64,000 bases of DNA from an uncultured Lachnospiraceae bacterium (GCA_947625205.1 CANQNN010000002.1:1-64000); one strand, 5' to 3'. Numbered from the stretch's first letter, positions 37,142-48,040 are shown. The notes: generated by a model from the sequence alone, not told the origin. Numbers and translations are program-made.

Positions 37142-40100
37142 TTACGCCTCTTTTTTTAAATTCTTCTGAGCCGTGGAGAGCATCAGCTTGATACGGTTTA
37201 ACTGATTGACCTCGCTGGCGCCCGGATCGTAGTCGATCGCCACGATGTTGGAGAGCGGGAAGCGTCTGCGCAGCTCCTTGATAACGCCTTTGCCTACTAC
37301 GTGATTGGGGAGGCAGGCAAAAGGCTGCGTGCAGACGATGTTGTTGACGCCGCTGTGGATCAGTTCTACCATTTCTCCGGTCAGAAACCATCCTTCACCG
37401 GTCTGGTTGCCGATATTGACGATCGGTTCCGCATATTCCACTATTTTGTAGATACTTACCGGCGGCGTGAAGTGCCGGCTCTTTTCAAATGCCCTGACGG
37501 CGGCGCCGCGCAGTCTTTCAAGCGCCCATATTCCCAGTCTGGACACGGCGGATGCCTTGGGGGACGTGCCCAGGTGGTCCGCTTTATATATCTGGTTGTA
37601 GAAGCAGTAGAGCATAAAATCCAGAAGATCCGGGACAACTGCCTCTGCACCCTCGGCTTCCAGAAGCTGTACCAGGTGATTGTTGGCCGCAGGCGCATAT
37701 TTTACAAGTATTTCCCCGACAATGCCGACACGCGGCTTGTTCAGATCCTCATCAATAGGAATGTTGTCAAAATCGCGTATGATAGCGCGGCACATTTTGC
37801 AGAACGTCAGGTAATTCATGTGCTTGCGCGACACAAACTGACGGCACTTTGCAGTCCATTCCGCATGGAGCGCATCGACCGAACCGGCCTCCAGCTCGTA
37901 AGGACGCATACGGTAAACGCAGCGCATCAGAATATCGCCGAAGAGCGCGCTGTATGCGGCGCGAAGCAGGAGCTGTGCGTTCAGGTGAAAGCCGGGGTTG
38001 CTCTCGATGCCCGCAAGGTTTAAGGAGATGACCGGTATCTGGGCCATGCCGGCTTTTTCCAGGGCACGCCTGATAAATCCAACATAATTGGTTGCGCGGC
38101 AGCCGCCGCCGGTCTGCGTCATGATGATGGCGACCTTGTTTAGATCGTATCTGCCCGAAAGCAGCGCATCCATGATCTGTCCGACCACCATCAGCGAAGG
38201 ATAACATGCGTCATTATTCACAAATTTAAGGCCGACGTCAACAGCGTGCCGGTTATCGTTGTCGAGCACCTCAAAGTGATATCCGCACGCCTCAAAACCT
38301 GCCTGCATGATCTCGAAATGGATCGGTGACATCTGCGGGCAGAGAATCGTATATTCCCGGCGCATCTCTTCCGTGAAAGCGACTTTGTTGATAGCGCTGG
38401 ATCGTATGACGCGCTGTTTGTTCTTCTGCTCGCGCACTTTGATGGCGGAGAGGAGAGAACGGACACGTATCCTGGCGGCGCCCAGGTTATTTACCTCATC
38501 GATCTTTAAGCATGTGTATATTTTGTCAGAGCCGGACAGGATATCGTTGACCTGATCTGTGGTCACGGCGTCCAGACCGCATCCGAAGGAGTTTAACTGT
38601 ATCAGGTCCAGATCGTCCCGCGTCTTAACATAGCTGGCTGCCGCATAGAGCCGTGAATGATACATCCACTGGTCCGATACGATCAGAGGGCGTTCCGGTT
38701 TGGCGAGATGGGAGACAGAGTCTTCCGTGAGCACCGCAATATTGTAGGAGTTGATAAGCTCGGGAATGCCGTGGTTGATCTCCGGATCTATGTGGTACGG
38801 CCGGCCTGCAAGCACGATGCCCCTGACGTGGTTCTCCTCCATGTAGCGCAATACTTCTTCACCCTTGTTCCTCATATCCTGACGGGCTCTTTCCAGTTCT
38901 TCCCATGCCTCTTTGGTGGCGTCCATTACCTCCGGGACAGGCAGCTCGTTAAATTCTTTCACAAGGGCCGAGGTGACTGTTTTTAAACTGCCGAAGGACA
39001 TAAACGGATTGCGGAACACAACCTCGCCCCGCCCGATCTCTTCCACATTGTTCTTGATATTCTCCGAGTAGGAGGTGACAATGGGACAGTTGTAGTGGTT
39101 GTTCGCCTCATGAAACTCATCCCGTTCGTAGAACAGCGCGGGATAGAAGATGAAGTCCGGCTTCTGGCTGATCAGCCATGAAACATGGCCGTGCGCAAGC
39201 TTTGCCGGATAACATTCGGACTCGCTGGGGATAGATTCAATGCCCAGCTCGTAAATCCTGCGGTTGGAGACAGGAGACAGTATCACACGGTATCCCAGTT
39301 TTGTAAAAAAGGTAAACCAGAATGGGTAGTTCTCATACATATTAAGGACTCTCGGTATACCAACTGTTCCGCGAAATGCTTTTTCGGCGGACAGAGGCTC
39401 GTAAGAGAAGATCCTTTTAAGTTTATAATCGTAGAGATTGGGAACGCCGTTTTCGTTTTTGGCTTTGCCAAGTCCGCGCTCGCAGCGGTTGCCGGATATA
39501 TACTGGCGGCCGCCCGTGAACTTGTTGATGGTAAGGCGGCAGCTGTTCGTGCACCCTTTACATTTTGCCATGCTTGTCTCAAACTGCAGATTGTTGATCT
39601 GTTCAATGCCCAGCATGGTGGAAGCCTCGCCCGCCACGTAATGTTCCCTGGCAATGAGCGCGGCGCCGAAAGCGCCCATGATACCCGCGATATCGGGACG
39701 GATCGCTTCGCAGCCCGCTATTTTTTCAAAACTTCTGAGCACGGCGTCATTGTAAAAAGTACCGCCCTGCACCACAATGTTTTTCCCCAGCTCCGAGGCG
39801 TCGGATACTTTGATGACTTTAAAAAGGGCGTTCTTGATGACAGAATAGGCGAGCCCTGCCGAGATGTCGGACACGGAGGCGCCTTCCTTCTGCGCCTGTT
39901 TTACTTTGGAATTCATAAACACCGTGCACCGGGTGCCCAGATCGATGGGATGCTCCGCGAACAGGGCGGCGCCGGCGAAGTCCTCCACGCTGTAATTTAA
40001 CGATTTCGCAAAGGTTTCTATGAAGGAACCGCACCCGGACGAGCATGCCTCGTTTAGCTGCACACTGTCCACGGTCTGATTCTTGATCTTAATGCATTTC

Positions 40101-41380
40101 ATGTCCTGGCCGCCGATGTCCAGTATACAATCCACTTCCGGGTCGAAGAAAGCGGCGGCGTAATAGTGCGCCACAGTTTCCACTTCGCCGTCGTCCAGAA
40201 GGAAAGCGGCTTTCATCAGGGCTTCGCCGTAGCCCGTGGAACAGGAACGGACGATCTTTACCCCCTCCGGAAGCAGAGAGTATATCTCTCTGAGAGAGCG
40301 GACGGCGGTTTTCAACGGACTTCCGTCATTGCTGCTGTAGAAGGAATAGAGCAGTGAACCGTCCTCGCCGACAAGCGCCACTTTGGTCGTCGTGGAGCCG
40401 GCGTCGATACCCAGGTAACAGTTGCCCCTGTAGGAAGCCAGATCTGCGGTATTTACATGATGGGTATTGTGCCGTCTGCGGAAAATGTCGTACTCCTCCT
40501 TGGAAGCAAACAGCGGCTCCATACGTTCCACTTCAAACTCCATTTTGATGTCGGAAGAGAGCTTCTCCACCATCTGCGCCATCGTGAAGGAGACGTCCTC
40601 CTTTGCATTTAGCGCAGAGCCGATCGCGGCGAACAGATGAGAGTTATCCGTATCGATGATATGTTCCTCGTCCAGCTTTAACGTGCGGATAAATGCCTGT
40701 TTCAATTCGGACAGGAAATGGAGCGGTCCGCCCAGAAAGGCAACATGTCCGCGAATGGGCTTGCCGCATGCGAGGCCGCTGATAGTCTGGTTGACAACAG
40801 CCTGAAAGATCGAAGCGGACAGATCTTCCTTGGTAGCCCCCTCATTGATGAGCGGCTGGATGTCGGATTTGGCGAACACACCGCATCTTGCGGCAATCGT
40901 ATATAATGAATGATAATTCCTGGCGTATTCGTTGAGCCCTGACGCATCGGTCTGCAGCAGGGAGGCCATCTGATCAATAAAGGAGCCCGTGCCGCCGGCG
41001 CAGATACCGTTCATGCGCTGCTCCACATTGCCGCCCTCAAAATAGATGATCTTGGCGTCCTCGCCGCCCAGCTCGATCGCCACATCCGTAACCGGAGCCA
41101 GCTCCTGGAGGGAAGTGGATACTGCGATCACTTCCTGCACGAAAGGGATCTGCAGATGATTGGCGAGCGTCAGCCCGCCGGAGCCCGTGATCATCGGGTG
41201 CACCGTCACGTTGCCGAGCCGGTCATATGCCCTGGTAAGCAGGGTGGAAAGGGTCTCCCTTATGTTTGCAAAGTGTCTCTGATAGTCGGAAAAGAGTATT
41301 TGCCGGTTTGCATCCAGTATGGCGGTCTTTACGGTCGTGGAACCGATATCGATGCCAAGAGTATATTGCATTTCACTCAT
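37142..41380 (-). CDS. Fused 2-hydroxyacyl-CoA dehydratase activator/dehydratase-like protein
   Basis: About 1412 aa. Two ASKHA-type activator ATPase domains lie in tandem: residues 1-265 ([15 protein letters not shown]; Cys in [14 protein letters not shown]) and about 315-570 ([16 protein letters not shown]; Cys in [15 protein letters not shown]). Each has the conserved cysteine that holds a [4Fe-4S] cluster between subunits. A Cys-rich segment ([10 protein letters not shown]) leads into a DUF2229 region, then an HgdB-like part (about 1010-1180) with [17 protein letters not shown]. Such one-chain proteins are frequent in Clostridia, but their substrate is not established. Start at 41380 (or 41371), AGGAG upstream. 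Confidence 0.85.
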   Translation of the reverse strand: MSEMQYTLGIDIGSTTVKTAILDANRQILFSDYQRHFANIRETLSTLLTRAYDRLGNVTVHPMITGSGGLTLANHLQIPFVQEVIAVSTSLQELAPVTDVAIELGGEDAKIIYFEGGNVEQRMNGICAGGTGSFIDQMASLLQTDASGLNEYARNYHSLYTIAARCGVFAKSDIQPLINEGATKEDLSASIFQAVVNQTISGLACGKPIRGHVAFLGGPLHFLSELKQAFIRTLKLDEEHIIDTDNSHLFAAIGSALNAKEDVSFTMAQMVEKLSSDIKMEFEVERMEPLFASKEEYDIFRRRHNTHHVNTADLASYRGNCYLGIDAGSTTTKVALVGEDGSLLYSFYSSNDGSPLKTAVRSLREIYSLLPEGVKIVRSCSTGYGEALMKAAFLLDDGEVETVAHYYAAAFFDPEVDCILDIGGQDMKCIKIKNQTVDSVQLNEACSSGCGSFIETFAKSLNYSVEDFAGAALFAEHPIDLGTRCTVFMNSKVKQAQKEGASVSDISAGLAYSVIKNALFKVIKVSDASELGKNIVVQGGTFYNDAVLRSFEKIAGCEAIRPDIAGIMGAFGAALIAREHYVAGEASTMLGIEQINNLQFETSMAKCKGCTNSCRLTINKFTGGRQYISGNRCERGLGKAKNENGVPNLYDYKLKRIFSYEPLSAEKAFRGTVGIPRVLNMYENYPFWFTFFTKLGYRVILSPVSNRRIYELGIESIPSESECYPAKLAHGHVSWLISQKPDFIFYPALFYERDEFHEANNHYNCPIVTSYSENIKNNVEEIGRGEVVFRNPFMSFGSLKTVTSALVKEFNELPVPEVMDATKEAWEELERARQDMRNKGEEVLRYMEENHVRGIVLAGRPYHIDPEINHGIPELINSYNIAVLTEDSVSHLAKPERPLIVSDQWMYHSRLYAAASYVKTRDDLDLIQLNSFGCGLDAVTTDQVNDILSGSDKIYTCLKIDEVNNLGAARIRVRSLLSAIKVREQKNKQRVIRSSAINKVAFTEEMRREYTILCPQMSPIHFEIMQAGFEACGYHFEVLDNDNRHAVDVGLKFVNNDACYPSLMVVGQIMDALLSGRYDLNKVAIIMTQTGGGCRATNYVGFIRRALEKAGMAQIPVISLNLAGIESNPGFHLNAQLLLRAAYSALFGDILMRCVYRMRPYELEAGSVDALHAEWTAKCRQFVSRKHMNYLTFCKMCRAIIRDFDNIPIDEDLNKPRVGIVGEILVKYAPAANNHLVQLLEAEGAEAVVPDLLDFMLYCFYNQIYKADHLGTSPKASAVSRLGIWALERLRGAAVRAFEKSRHFTPPVSIYKIVEYAEPIVNIGNQTGEGWFLTGEMVELIHSGVNNIVCTQPFACLPNHVVGKGVIKELRRRFPLSNIVAIDYDPGASEVNQLNRIKLMLSTAQKNLKKEA

Positions 41381-41431
41381 TTCAGATATCACTCCTAATC
41401 GTTCTTATTTATATATATGTCAGATTAAGTC

Positions 41432-41460
41432 ATTATACGACACGGTTTTACAAAAAGCAA
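41432..41460 (-). promoter_or_regulatory. Sigma-A promoter of the dehydratase-activator gene
   Basis: On the complement: TTGCTT (41460-41455), 17 bp, TATAAT (41437-41432). Confidence 0.7.
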
Positions 41461-41534
41461 TCAGCTAATTGATGGAAATTGATATGACAATTATTAAATT
41501 TTTATGACTTCTGCGGTTTTAATAGACCGCGGCG

Positions 41535-41563
41535 TTTACTTTTAAATAAAGGAATGATAAAAT
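41535..41563 (+). promoter_or_regulatory. Sigma-A promoter of the rhomboid-like operon
   Basis: TTTACT (41535-41540), 17 bp, TAAAAT (41558-41563), 50 bases before the gene start. Confidence 0.6.
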
Positions 41564-41612
41564 GTATTCAGTTTTTAAACTGATAATTCATCATGACTGT
41601 AGGAGATTGACA

Positions 41613-42479
41613 ATGAGTCCTTTTGAACGTAAATTTGGCAGATATGCAATAAAAAACCTGTCATTTGTGCTGGTGATTTGTTATGCTGTCGGATATGTGC
41701 TGCAGATGCTTGACAGAAGCAATACGCTGATCCTGTATCTTACGCTTGACCCGTATGCGATCCTGCACGGGCAGGTGTGGAGACTGTTTACATGGATCCT
41801 GATCCCGCCGTCCTCGGGCAATATTTTCCTGACGCTGATCATGCTGTATTTTTACTGTTCCATCGGTACGACGCTTGAGCGTACCTGGGGCACCTACCGG
41901 TATAATGTCTATCTGTTTTCGGGGATGCTCTTTACGATAGCGGGAAGCTTTCTGCAGATGGGCTTCCATTATCTGTTCAATTCCGAAGAGATCGCGATCC
42001 TGGGAGCGGAGTATTATTTTCTGATCAGTTCGCTGTATTTCAGCACGTACTATATCAATATGTCTATCTTCCTGGCTTTTGCGGCAACCTTCCCGGATGT
42101 ACAGGTGCTCCTTATGTTCATCATACCGATCAAGGTAAAATGGCTGGGATTCATCTATGGCGCCATGCTTTTGATCGATTTCCTTCAGACGGGCGTGGAC
42201 GGCAAGTTCGCCATCGCCGCATCGCTTTTAAACTTCATTGTATTCCTGTTCACATCGAGGAACATGATGCACTTAAATCCGAAGCAGATACACAGACGGC
42301 AGGAATTTAAGAGAGACGTAAGAAGAAATACGGGGATCACCAAGCATAAATGCGCGATCTGCGGCAGAACGGAGGTTGACAGTCCGGGTATGCAGTTTAG
42401 GTTCTGCTCCAAGTGCGACGGCAATTATGAATACTGTGAGGAACACTTATATACCCATACCCATGTGAAGAGGGGATAG
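41613..42479 (+). CDS. Rhomboid-like membrane protein without visible catalytic motif
   Basis: 288 aa. Six membrane helices in residues 15-225 with Derlin/rhomboid-like spacing (HGQVWRLFTWILIPP, then GTTLERTWGTYRYNVY, later FIIPIKVKWLGFIYG). I see no GxSG serine or histidine pair for a protease, so it is probably an inactive rhomboid. The cytoplasmic tail has a zinc-ribbon pattern, C-x2-C ... C-x2-C ... C-E-E-H near 260-280. TAGGAG 7 bases before the ATG. It is followed closely by a sigma-like gene, which it may anchor or control (inference). Confidence 0.75.
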   Translation: MSPFERKFGRYAIKNLSFVLVICYAVGYVLQMLDRSNTLILYLTLDPYAILHGQVWRLFTWILIPPSSGNIFLTLIMLYFYCSIGTTLERTWGTYRYNVYLFSGMLFTIAGSFLQMGFHYLFNSEEIAILGAEYYFLISSLYFSTYYINMSIFLAFAATFPDVQVLLMFIIPIKVKWLGFIYGAMLLIDFLQTGVDGKFAIAASLLNFIVFLFTSRNMMHLNPKQIHRRQEFKRDVRRNTGITKHKCAICGRTEVDSPGMQFRFCSKCDGNYEYCEEHLYTHTHVKRG

Positions 42480-42482
42480 CAT

Positions 42483-43214
42483 ATGAATAAAGAAGTCTTG
42501 TTTGCTAAGACGCTGGAACAGCTCAAAGAAGCTGCCGCCGCACAGGGCAGAGTCGTCACCAAAGAGCAGGTGGAAACCGCTTTTGGGCCGCTGGGGCTGG
42601 ACGATGCGCAGATGAAGCTGGTGTACGATTATCTGCATCAGAATAAGATCGGTATCGGCAAACCGGTGGATCCGGATGAATATCTGGCTGACGAGGAGAA
42701 AGATTATCTGGAAACCTATCTGTCACAGCTGCACAGTATGCCGGAGCTGTCACCCGGAGAGAGGGAGGCGGTGATATTGTCTGCTATGGCGGGTGATGCG
42801 GATGCGCAGAACAGACTGGCGGAGGCCTGTCTGCCGGAGGTGGTGGAGATCGCCAAGCTTTATGCCGGACAGGGCGTTTATATGGAAGATTTGATCGGAG
42901 AGGGCAACATGGCGGTGGCATTGGGAGTCACCATGCTGGGAGCGATGGAGCATGCGTCTGAGGCACAGGGAATGCTGGGCAGGATGATCATGGACGCTAT
43001 GGAAGAGTATATCGCGCTCAATGTGGAGGAGACAGGGAAGGATAAGAAGATCGCGGATAAAGTCAACAAAGTGGCGGATGCTGCCCGCGCACTGGCGGAA
43101 GAGCTTCACAGGAAGGTGACGGTCGAGGAAGTCATGGAGGAGGCAGGCTTAAGCAGAAAAGCGATAGAAGATGCCATACGCATGAGCGGCGGTCAGATAG
43201 AAGACCTGGCGTGA
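42483..43214 (+). CDS. Sigma-70-like protein lacking region 4
   Basis: 243 aa. The N-terminus (LEQLKEAAAAQGRVVTKEQV) resembles sigma region 1.1. Residues about 110-140 (LAEACLPEVVEIAKLYAGQG then DLIGEGN) match regions 2.1-2.2, the part that binds the RNA-polymerase clamp. The aromatic DNA-melting residues expected in region 2.3 are missing. Region 3 is recognisable (KVNKVADAARALAEELHRKVT then VEEVMEEAGLSRKAI), and the protein ends before any region 4. It could bind polymerase without recognising a promoter. GAGGGG site upstream; 3 bases after the rhomboid-like gene. Confidence 0.7.
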   Translation: MNKEVLFAKTLEQLKEAAAAQGRVVTKEQVETAFGPLGLDDAQMKLVYDYLHQNKIGIGKPVDPDEYLADEEKDYLETYLSQLHSMPELSPGEREAVILSAMAGDADAQNRLAEACLPEVVEIAKLYAGQGVYMEDLIGEGNMAVALGVTMLGAMEHASEAQGMLGRMIMDAMEEYIALNVEETGKDKKIADKVNKVADAARALAEELHRKVTVEEVMEEAGLSRKAIEDAIRMSGGQIEDLA

Positions 43215-43228
43215 GAGAAAGGTACGTT

Positions 43229-43657
43229 ATGACGGTGGACTACAGGGATGATGATTTCAAATACTATATGCAGGATACGGGCTTTATGTATCTGGGAGCC
43301 AGATATAGTTACGCCGAAATACTTGAACATGAGATGATCCCGTTTAAATACAAAAGTATTGTGGAACATTATATTTTGAAAGACACCGATCCGGAGACCA
43401 CGCTGGAAAGCCAGCTTTATTATATGACCCCGGATCAGTTTTCCTATAAGACGTATAGGCAGCTTAAGGCGAGGGTGAAGGTGGGTATCCTCGTGTCAAA
43501 GAAAGGTCTGTTTGGCGGAATGAAGACAAAATATGAAAGCAGGATGCTTAAACTGGACGAGTTGGCCGGAATGAATCTGGCAAAAAAGAAACAAAGCGGC
43601 ATCGTGATCCAGGAACTGGCGCTGTCCAAGCTTGCGTTGATGGGCTTTAGCGTTTAA
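43229..43657 (+). CDS. Unknown protein, third gene of the rhomboid/sigma-like operon
   Basis: 142 aa, cytosolic, Tyr-rich N-terminal half (YRDDDFKYYMQDTGFMYLGARY) and a basic C-terminal half (LKARVKVGILVSKKGLFGG). No family recognised. The ATG at 43229 has GAAAGG 6 bases upstream; a GTG at 43211 overlapping the preceding stop is an alternative. It is likely co-transcribed with the two genes before it. Confidence 0.65.
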   Translation: MTVDYRDDDFKYYMQDTGFMYLGARYSYAEILEHEMIPFKYKSIVEHYILKDTDPETTLESQLYYMTPDQFSYKTYRQLKARVKVGILVSKKGLFGGMKTKYESRMLKLDELAGMNLAKKKQSGIVIQELALSKLALMGFSV

Positions 43658-43840
43658 AACGTCATGTTTTGTCGAAAAGCGCGATAAATAACAGAAATAA
43701 ATCAAAGATAGTGCTTGCCTGTCGCCGTATTATCTGTTAAACTGACTTTACCAGACAGGAAATAAGATAACTCGACAGTATTCGTCTTTAATAATGCGTA
43801 CATCTTTAAATATTGTAAGGTATCCCTTTTTACTCAGGAC

Positions 43841-43874
43841 GGCAGAGACAATGTAAATTGTCTCTGTCGTTTTT
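43841..43874 (+). terminator. Strong intrinsic terminator
   Basis: GGCAGAGACAAT (43841-43852), loop GTAA, ATTGTCTCTGTC (43857-43868), then GTTTTTT. It ends the three-gene operon; the roughly 180 bases before it hold no gene I can see. Confidence 0.88.
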
Positions 43875-43889
43875 TATTCCCAATAGTTT

Positions 43890-43918
43890 TTGCTAAGTCC
43901 CCGAAAGCGTGGTATACT
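43890..43918 (+). promoter_or_regulatory. Sigma-A promoter of the M16C peptidase gene
   Basis: TTGCTA (43890-43895), 17 bp, TATACT (43913-43918). Confidence 0.72.
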
Positions 43919-43956
43919 ACTTACCAGATAGTTTCACGAAAGGAGTATATATCTTT

Positions 43957-46878
43957 ATGCAGATCGATCAGTTAAAGGCATATACAGTTTTGGAAAAAAG
44001 GCAGATCAAGGATATCCGTTCCGTGGGATACCTGTTAAAGCATAACAAAACGGGGGCGAGAATAGCCCTTCTGTCTAACGATGATGAGAACAAAGTGTTC
44101 TATATAGGATTCCGCACTCCGCCCAAGGACAGTACGGGAGTTGCGCACATTGTGGAGCATACCGTTTTGTGCGGATCTGATAAATATCCGCTCAAGGATC
44201 CGTTTATTGAGCTGGCGAAGGGCTCTCTGAATACCTTTTTAAACGCCATGACATATCCGGATAAGACGGTGTATCCGGTTGCCAGCTGCAATGACAAGGA
44301 TTTTCAGAATCTGATGGACGTCTATCTGGATGCGGTTTTTCATCCGAACATCTATCATGAGGAGAAGATCTTTAAGCAGGAAGGCTGGCACTATGAGATG
44401 GACAGCGCGGACGATGATCTTACGATCAACGGCGTTGTCTACAGTGAAATGAAGGGCGCGTATTCTTCGCCTGACGACGTCCTGTGGAGAGAGATCATGA
44501 ATTCCCTCTATCCGCATACCGCGTATGCCGTGGAATCGGGCGGCGATCCCGATGTGATACCGAAGCTTAGTTATGAGGAGTTCCTCGCTTTTCATAAGAA
44601 ATATTATCATCCGTCCAACAGTTACATCTATCTGTACGGCAACATGGATATGGCGGAAAAACTGCAGTATATCGATGAGGAGTATCTGTCAAAATATGAC
44701 AGGCTTGCCGTAGATTCTGAGCTTGGCGTAGAAGAGCCCTTTGAAAAGACGCATATGGTGGAGAAAGAATATCCGATCATGGAGAGCGAGTCGGAACGGG
44801 ATAATGCTTATCTTGCCTATAATATTGCTTTCGGCGTGCAGCCCGGCAGGAAGTTCAACTATGCGCTTGACACCCTTGCCGACGTCCTGTGTATGATGCC
44901 GGGCGCTCCGGTCAAGCAGGCGCTTCTCGATGCGGGGATCGGAACGGATATAAGCTGTGATTACGATATGGGGGTAAAACAGCCGTATTTTTCGATTATC
45001 GCCAAGAACGCCAACGTAGAGCAGAGGGATGCGTTCATCCGCACCATAGAAGAAGCCTTTGCTAGACTGGCTGCGGAAGGACTGGATAAGAAAGCGATAA
45101 GGGCCAATCTGAATAACTGTGAGTTTAAATACAGGGAAGCCGATTACGGCTCCCGCCCGAAGGGACTGATGTACGGCCTTCAGATGCTGGAGACATGGCT
45201 GTATGACGATGCGAAGCCTTTTGTCAATGTGGAACTGCTTGATACCTTCCGCGAGCTGCAGGAGGCGATCGACACGTCTTATTTTGAGGAGCTTGTTCGC
45301 GGCAGTCTGCTTGGCAGCACCCATAAGAGCGTGGTGACGGTCAGGCCGGTCAAAGGTCTGACGGGGCAGAAGGAGCGGCAGCTTGCCGCAAAGCTGGCGG
45401 CGAAGAAAGCCGCTATGAGCAGTGAAGAGATCGAATATATCGTCAGACAGACAAAAGAACTGGAGCAGTATCAGGAGGAGCCGGATGCGAAAGAAAATCT
45501 GGAAAAGATACCGCTCTTGTCCAGAGCCGATATGAGAAAAGAGGCGGCCCCGTATTATAATGAGGAGAAAAAAGTCGGAGGTTCGGTGCTCCTGTACCAC
45601 GATATCTACACGAACGGTATAGGCTATCTCAGATTTATGTTTGACTTAAGGCAGGTGCCGGAAGAGCTTTTCCCCTATGTTGGTATACTGAAGGCGATCC
45701 TGGGCCTGGTAAGTACGGACAATTACAGCTACAGTGAACTATATAATGAGATCAACCTGCAGACCGGCGGGATCACGCCTGTTGTCGGCACTTATACGGA
45801 CGCTAGGGATCTGTCCAGATATACGGCGACTTTTGACCTGAAAGTCAAGGTGCTGTATGAGAAGCTTCCGCAGGCGTTCGCACTGGCGCAGGAGATACTG
45901 ACAAGATCGGACTATACCGATGCAAAACGTCTCTATGAGCTGGTGGCGGAGGCACGCTCCTGCAAACAGGCGGAAATGATGTCGGCGGGTCACAGAGTGG
46001 CGGCGGAAAGGGCTTTGTCATATTTGTCCAGGACTGCCGTGATACTGGAGCAGATAAGCGGTATTCCGTTTTACCAGATGCTGGAAGAGTTGGAAAGACA
46101 GTTTGATACAAAGAAAGAAGAGCTGACTGCGAATCTTGACAAGGTGGTCCGCTGCATTTTCCGTCCCGAGAATCTGCTTGTAGACTATACGGCGGAGCAG
46201 GAAGGGCTCAAAGGCATAGAGGAGCTGATACAGCAGTTTAAAGAGGGACTGTACACGGAACCGGTCGATACGGCGGGATATGAGCCTGTGCCTGCCAAAA
46301 AGAACGAAGGCTTTATGACATCGGCGCAGATACAGTATGTGTGTCGTGCCGGCAATTTCGGGAAAAAGGGACTCTCCTATAACGGCGCGCTGCATGTGCT
46401 CCGTGTGATGATGGGATACGACTATCTGTGGACGCAGGTGCGGGTAAAGGGCGGCGCATATGGCTGTATGTGCGATTTTATGAAGTCGGGCGAGAGTTAT
46501 TTCGTGTCTTACAGAGATCCTAATCTGAAGAATACGCTGGAGGTCTTTGAGAAGGCTGCGGACTATATTGCTCATTTTGATGCGGATGAGAGAACCATGA
46601 CGCAGTATATTATCGGAGCAGTCAGCGAGATGGATATTCCTATGACGCCTGCAATGAAGGGAAGTTATTCCCTCACCGGCTATATGACGCATTATTCCTA
46701 TGAGATGGCGCAGAAGGACAGGGATGAACTGTTGTCAACGGATGCTGCCGCGATCAGGGGCCTTGCGGAATATATCAGGGCATTTATGGACGAGGAATGT
46801 CTGTGCGTAGTGGGGAATGAGGAAAATATTAAGGCAAATAGTGAACTGTTTGGAAAAACAGAGTATTTGTTCCACTGA
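43957..46878 (+). CDS. M16C family zinc metallopeptidase (PreP-like)
   Basis: 973 aa, cytosolic, normal length for the presequence-protease branch of the insulinase family. The inverted zinc motif H-x2-E-H is at residues 64-68 (AHIVEHTVLCGSDKYP), followed by GSLNTFLNAMTYPDKTVYP. A second half of the same fold, without zinc site, has the R/Y pair region near VRVKGGAYGCMCDF. It degrades peptides enclosed between two halves. AAAGGAG lies about 12 bases before the ATG at 43957. Confidence 0.92.
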   Translation: MQIDQLKAYTVLEKRQIKDIRSVGYLLKHNKTGARIALLSNDDENKVFYIGFRTPPKDSTGVAHIVEHTVLCGSDKYPLKDPFIELAKGSLNTFLNAMTYPDKTVYPVASCNDKDFQNLMDVYLDAVFHPNIYHEEKIFKQEGWHYEMDSADDDLTINGVVYSEMKGAYSSPDDVLWREIMNSLYPHTAYAVESGGDPDVIPKLSYEEFLAFHKKYYHPSNSYIYLYGNMDMAEKLQYIDEEYLSKYDRLAVDSELGVEEPFEKTHMVEKEYPIMESESERDNAYLAYNIAFGVQPGRKFNYALDTLADVLCMMPGAPVKQALLDAGIGTDISCDYDMGVKQPYFSIIAKNANVEQRDAFIRTIEEAFARLAAEGLDKKAIRANLNNCEFKYREADYGSRPKGLMYGLQMLETWLYDDAKPFVNVELLDTFRELQEAIDTSYFEELVRGSLLGSTHKSVVTVRPVKGLTGQKERQLAAKLAAKKAAMSSEEIEYIVRQTKELEQYQEEPDAKENLEKIPLLSRADMRKEAAPYYNEEKKVGGSVLLYHDIYTNGIGYLRFMFDLRQVPEELFPYVGILKAILGLVSTDNYSYSELYNEINLQTGGITPVVGTYTDARDLSRYTATFDLKVKVLYEKLPQAFALAQEILTRSDYTDAKRLYELVAEARSCKQAEMMSAGHRVAAERALSYLSRTAVILEQISGIPFYQMLEELERQFDTKKEELTANLDKVVRCIFRPENLLVDYTAEQEGLKGIEELIQQFKEGLYTEPVDTAGYEPVPAKKNEGFMTSAQIQYVCRAGNFGKKGLSYNGALHVLRVMMGYDYLWTQVRVKGGAYGCMCDFMKSGESYFVSYRDPNLKNTLEVFEKAADYIAHFDADERTMTQYIIGAVSEMDIPMTPAMKGSYSLTGYMTHYSYEMAQKDRDELLSTDAAAIRGLAEYIRAFMDEECLCVVGNEENIKANSELFGKTEYLFH

Positions 46879-46922
46879 TCACTGCAACCTTTTGTGGGGC
46901 CCAGGGGTATTATTCACAAAGG

Positions 46923-46941
46923 GCGCGGCAGGCCGCCGCGC
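46923..46941. other. GC-rich hairpin between the peptidase and DUF4349 genes
   Basis: GCGCGGC (46923-46929), five-base loop, GCCGCGC (46935-46941). No T-run follows, so it is not a standard terminator. Confidence 0.4.
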
Positions 46942-46990
46942 GTCATGAAAATCATGGCTTGACGACAATGTGATCACGGGAGGAAAAATT

Positions 46991-48040
46991 ATGAAGAGGA
47001 TAGGAAAAGAGAACCGGAGAAAACGAATGATGCTCTGCGTTGCAGCGCTTACAGCGCTGCTTGCAGGCTGCGGAAACAGCAGTAAGTATGAAAACGCTGC
47101 TCCGACTGCCGATACTGCCGCGTATGATGCGGTGGCGGCGGAGGACGTTGCGTATGACGCGGGGTACGGTGTGTATGAAAACGCAACCTATGAGACACAG
47201 GAGGAGAACGGCGGTACGGCAGGTGCAGATACACAGCTTTCCGATGAGAATGCCCAGACGTCCGATAGAAAGCTGATCCGGACGGTGGACCTGTATACGG
47301 AGACGGAACGGTATGACGAGCTTCTTGCCAGTCTGGAAGGGCAGATCGCTTCTCTGGGCGGTTACGTGGAATACAGATACCAGTATAACGGGAACCGGAA
47401 CGTATATGTGGACCCTTACGCGCAGCCCGCAGCGGAGAATACCTTTCAGAACCGCAGTAGCAATCTGACGGTGCGTATCCCCTCGGACAGAATGGATGAG
47501 TTTATCGGGAAAGTGGGCGAAATATCCAATATCGTCAACAAAGAGGAACGTGTGGAGGATGTGACGCTTAAATATGTGGATCTGGAGAGTCATAAGAAAG
47601 CCCTTGAGACAGAGCAGGAACGGCTGATGGAGCTGATGGACCGGGCGGAGACGGTGGAGGAGCTGATCACGATAGAATCCAGACTTTCTGATGTCAGGTA
47701 TGAGCTGGAGAGCATGGAATCACAGCTGCGCACACTTCAGAACCAGATAAGTTACAGCACGGTGAACCTGAACATTCAGGAGGTTAGAAGGTTGACGACT
47801 GTGACTGACGAGGGTATCCCGGGCAGGATCAGACAGGGACTTTCAAATACTTTTTATAAGATGGGAATGAGCCTGGAAGACGGCTTTGTCAGTTTTGTTA
47901 TCAATCTGCCGTATATAGTGCTGTGGCTGATCGTGATCGCCGTCCTGATCTTCGTATTTCGCTTTGTATGGCGGCTTATCAGGAAGAAGCGCGCGAAGAA
48001 ACTGGCAGCGAAGACTGATGCGGAAGGAAAGGATGTATAA
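46991..48040 (+). CDS. DUF4349 lipoprotein with C-terminal membrane helix
   Basis: 349 aa. Signal peptide with lipobox LLAGC (near residue 22), an acidic Ala/Tyr-rich linker, then the DUF4349 domain (about 90-270) with RKLIRTVDLYTETERYDE. A coiled coil is visible in LESHKKALETEQERLMELM. A membrane helix lies at about 300-325 and the tail is basic. The lipid anchor plus C-terminal helix gives a hairpin membrane topology. GGAGG 7 bases upstream. The stop TAA shares a base with the era ATG. Confidence 0.86.
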   Translation: MKRIGKENRRKRMMLCVAALTALLAGCGNSSKYENAAPTADTAAYDAVAAEDVAYDAGYGVYENATYETQEENGGTAGADTQLSDENAQTSDRKLIRTVDLYTETERYDELLASLEGQIASLGGYVEYRYQYNGNRNVYVDPYAQPAAENTFQNRSSNLTVRIPSDRMDEFIGKVGEISNIVNKEERVEDVTLKYVDLESHKKALETEQERLMELMDRAETVEELITIESRLSDVRYELESMESQLRTLQNQISYSTVNLNIQEVRRLTTVTDEGIPGRIRQGLSNTFYKMGMSLEDGFVSFVINLPYIVLWLIVIAVLIFVFRFVWRLIRKKRAKKLAAKTDAEGKDV

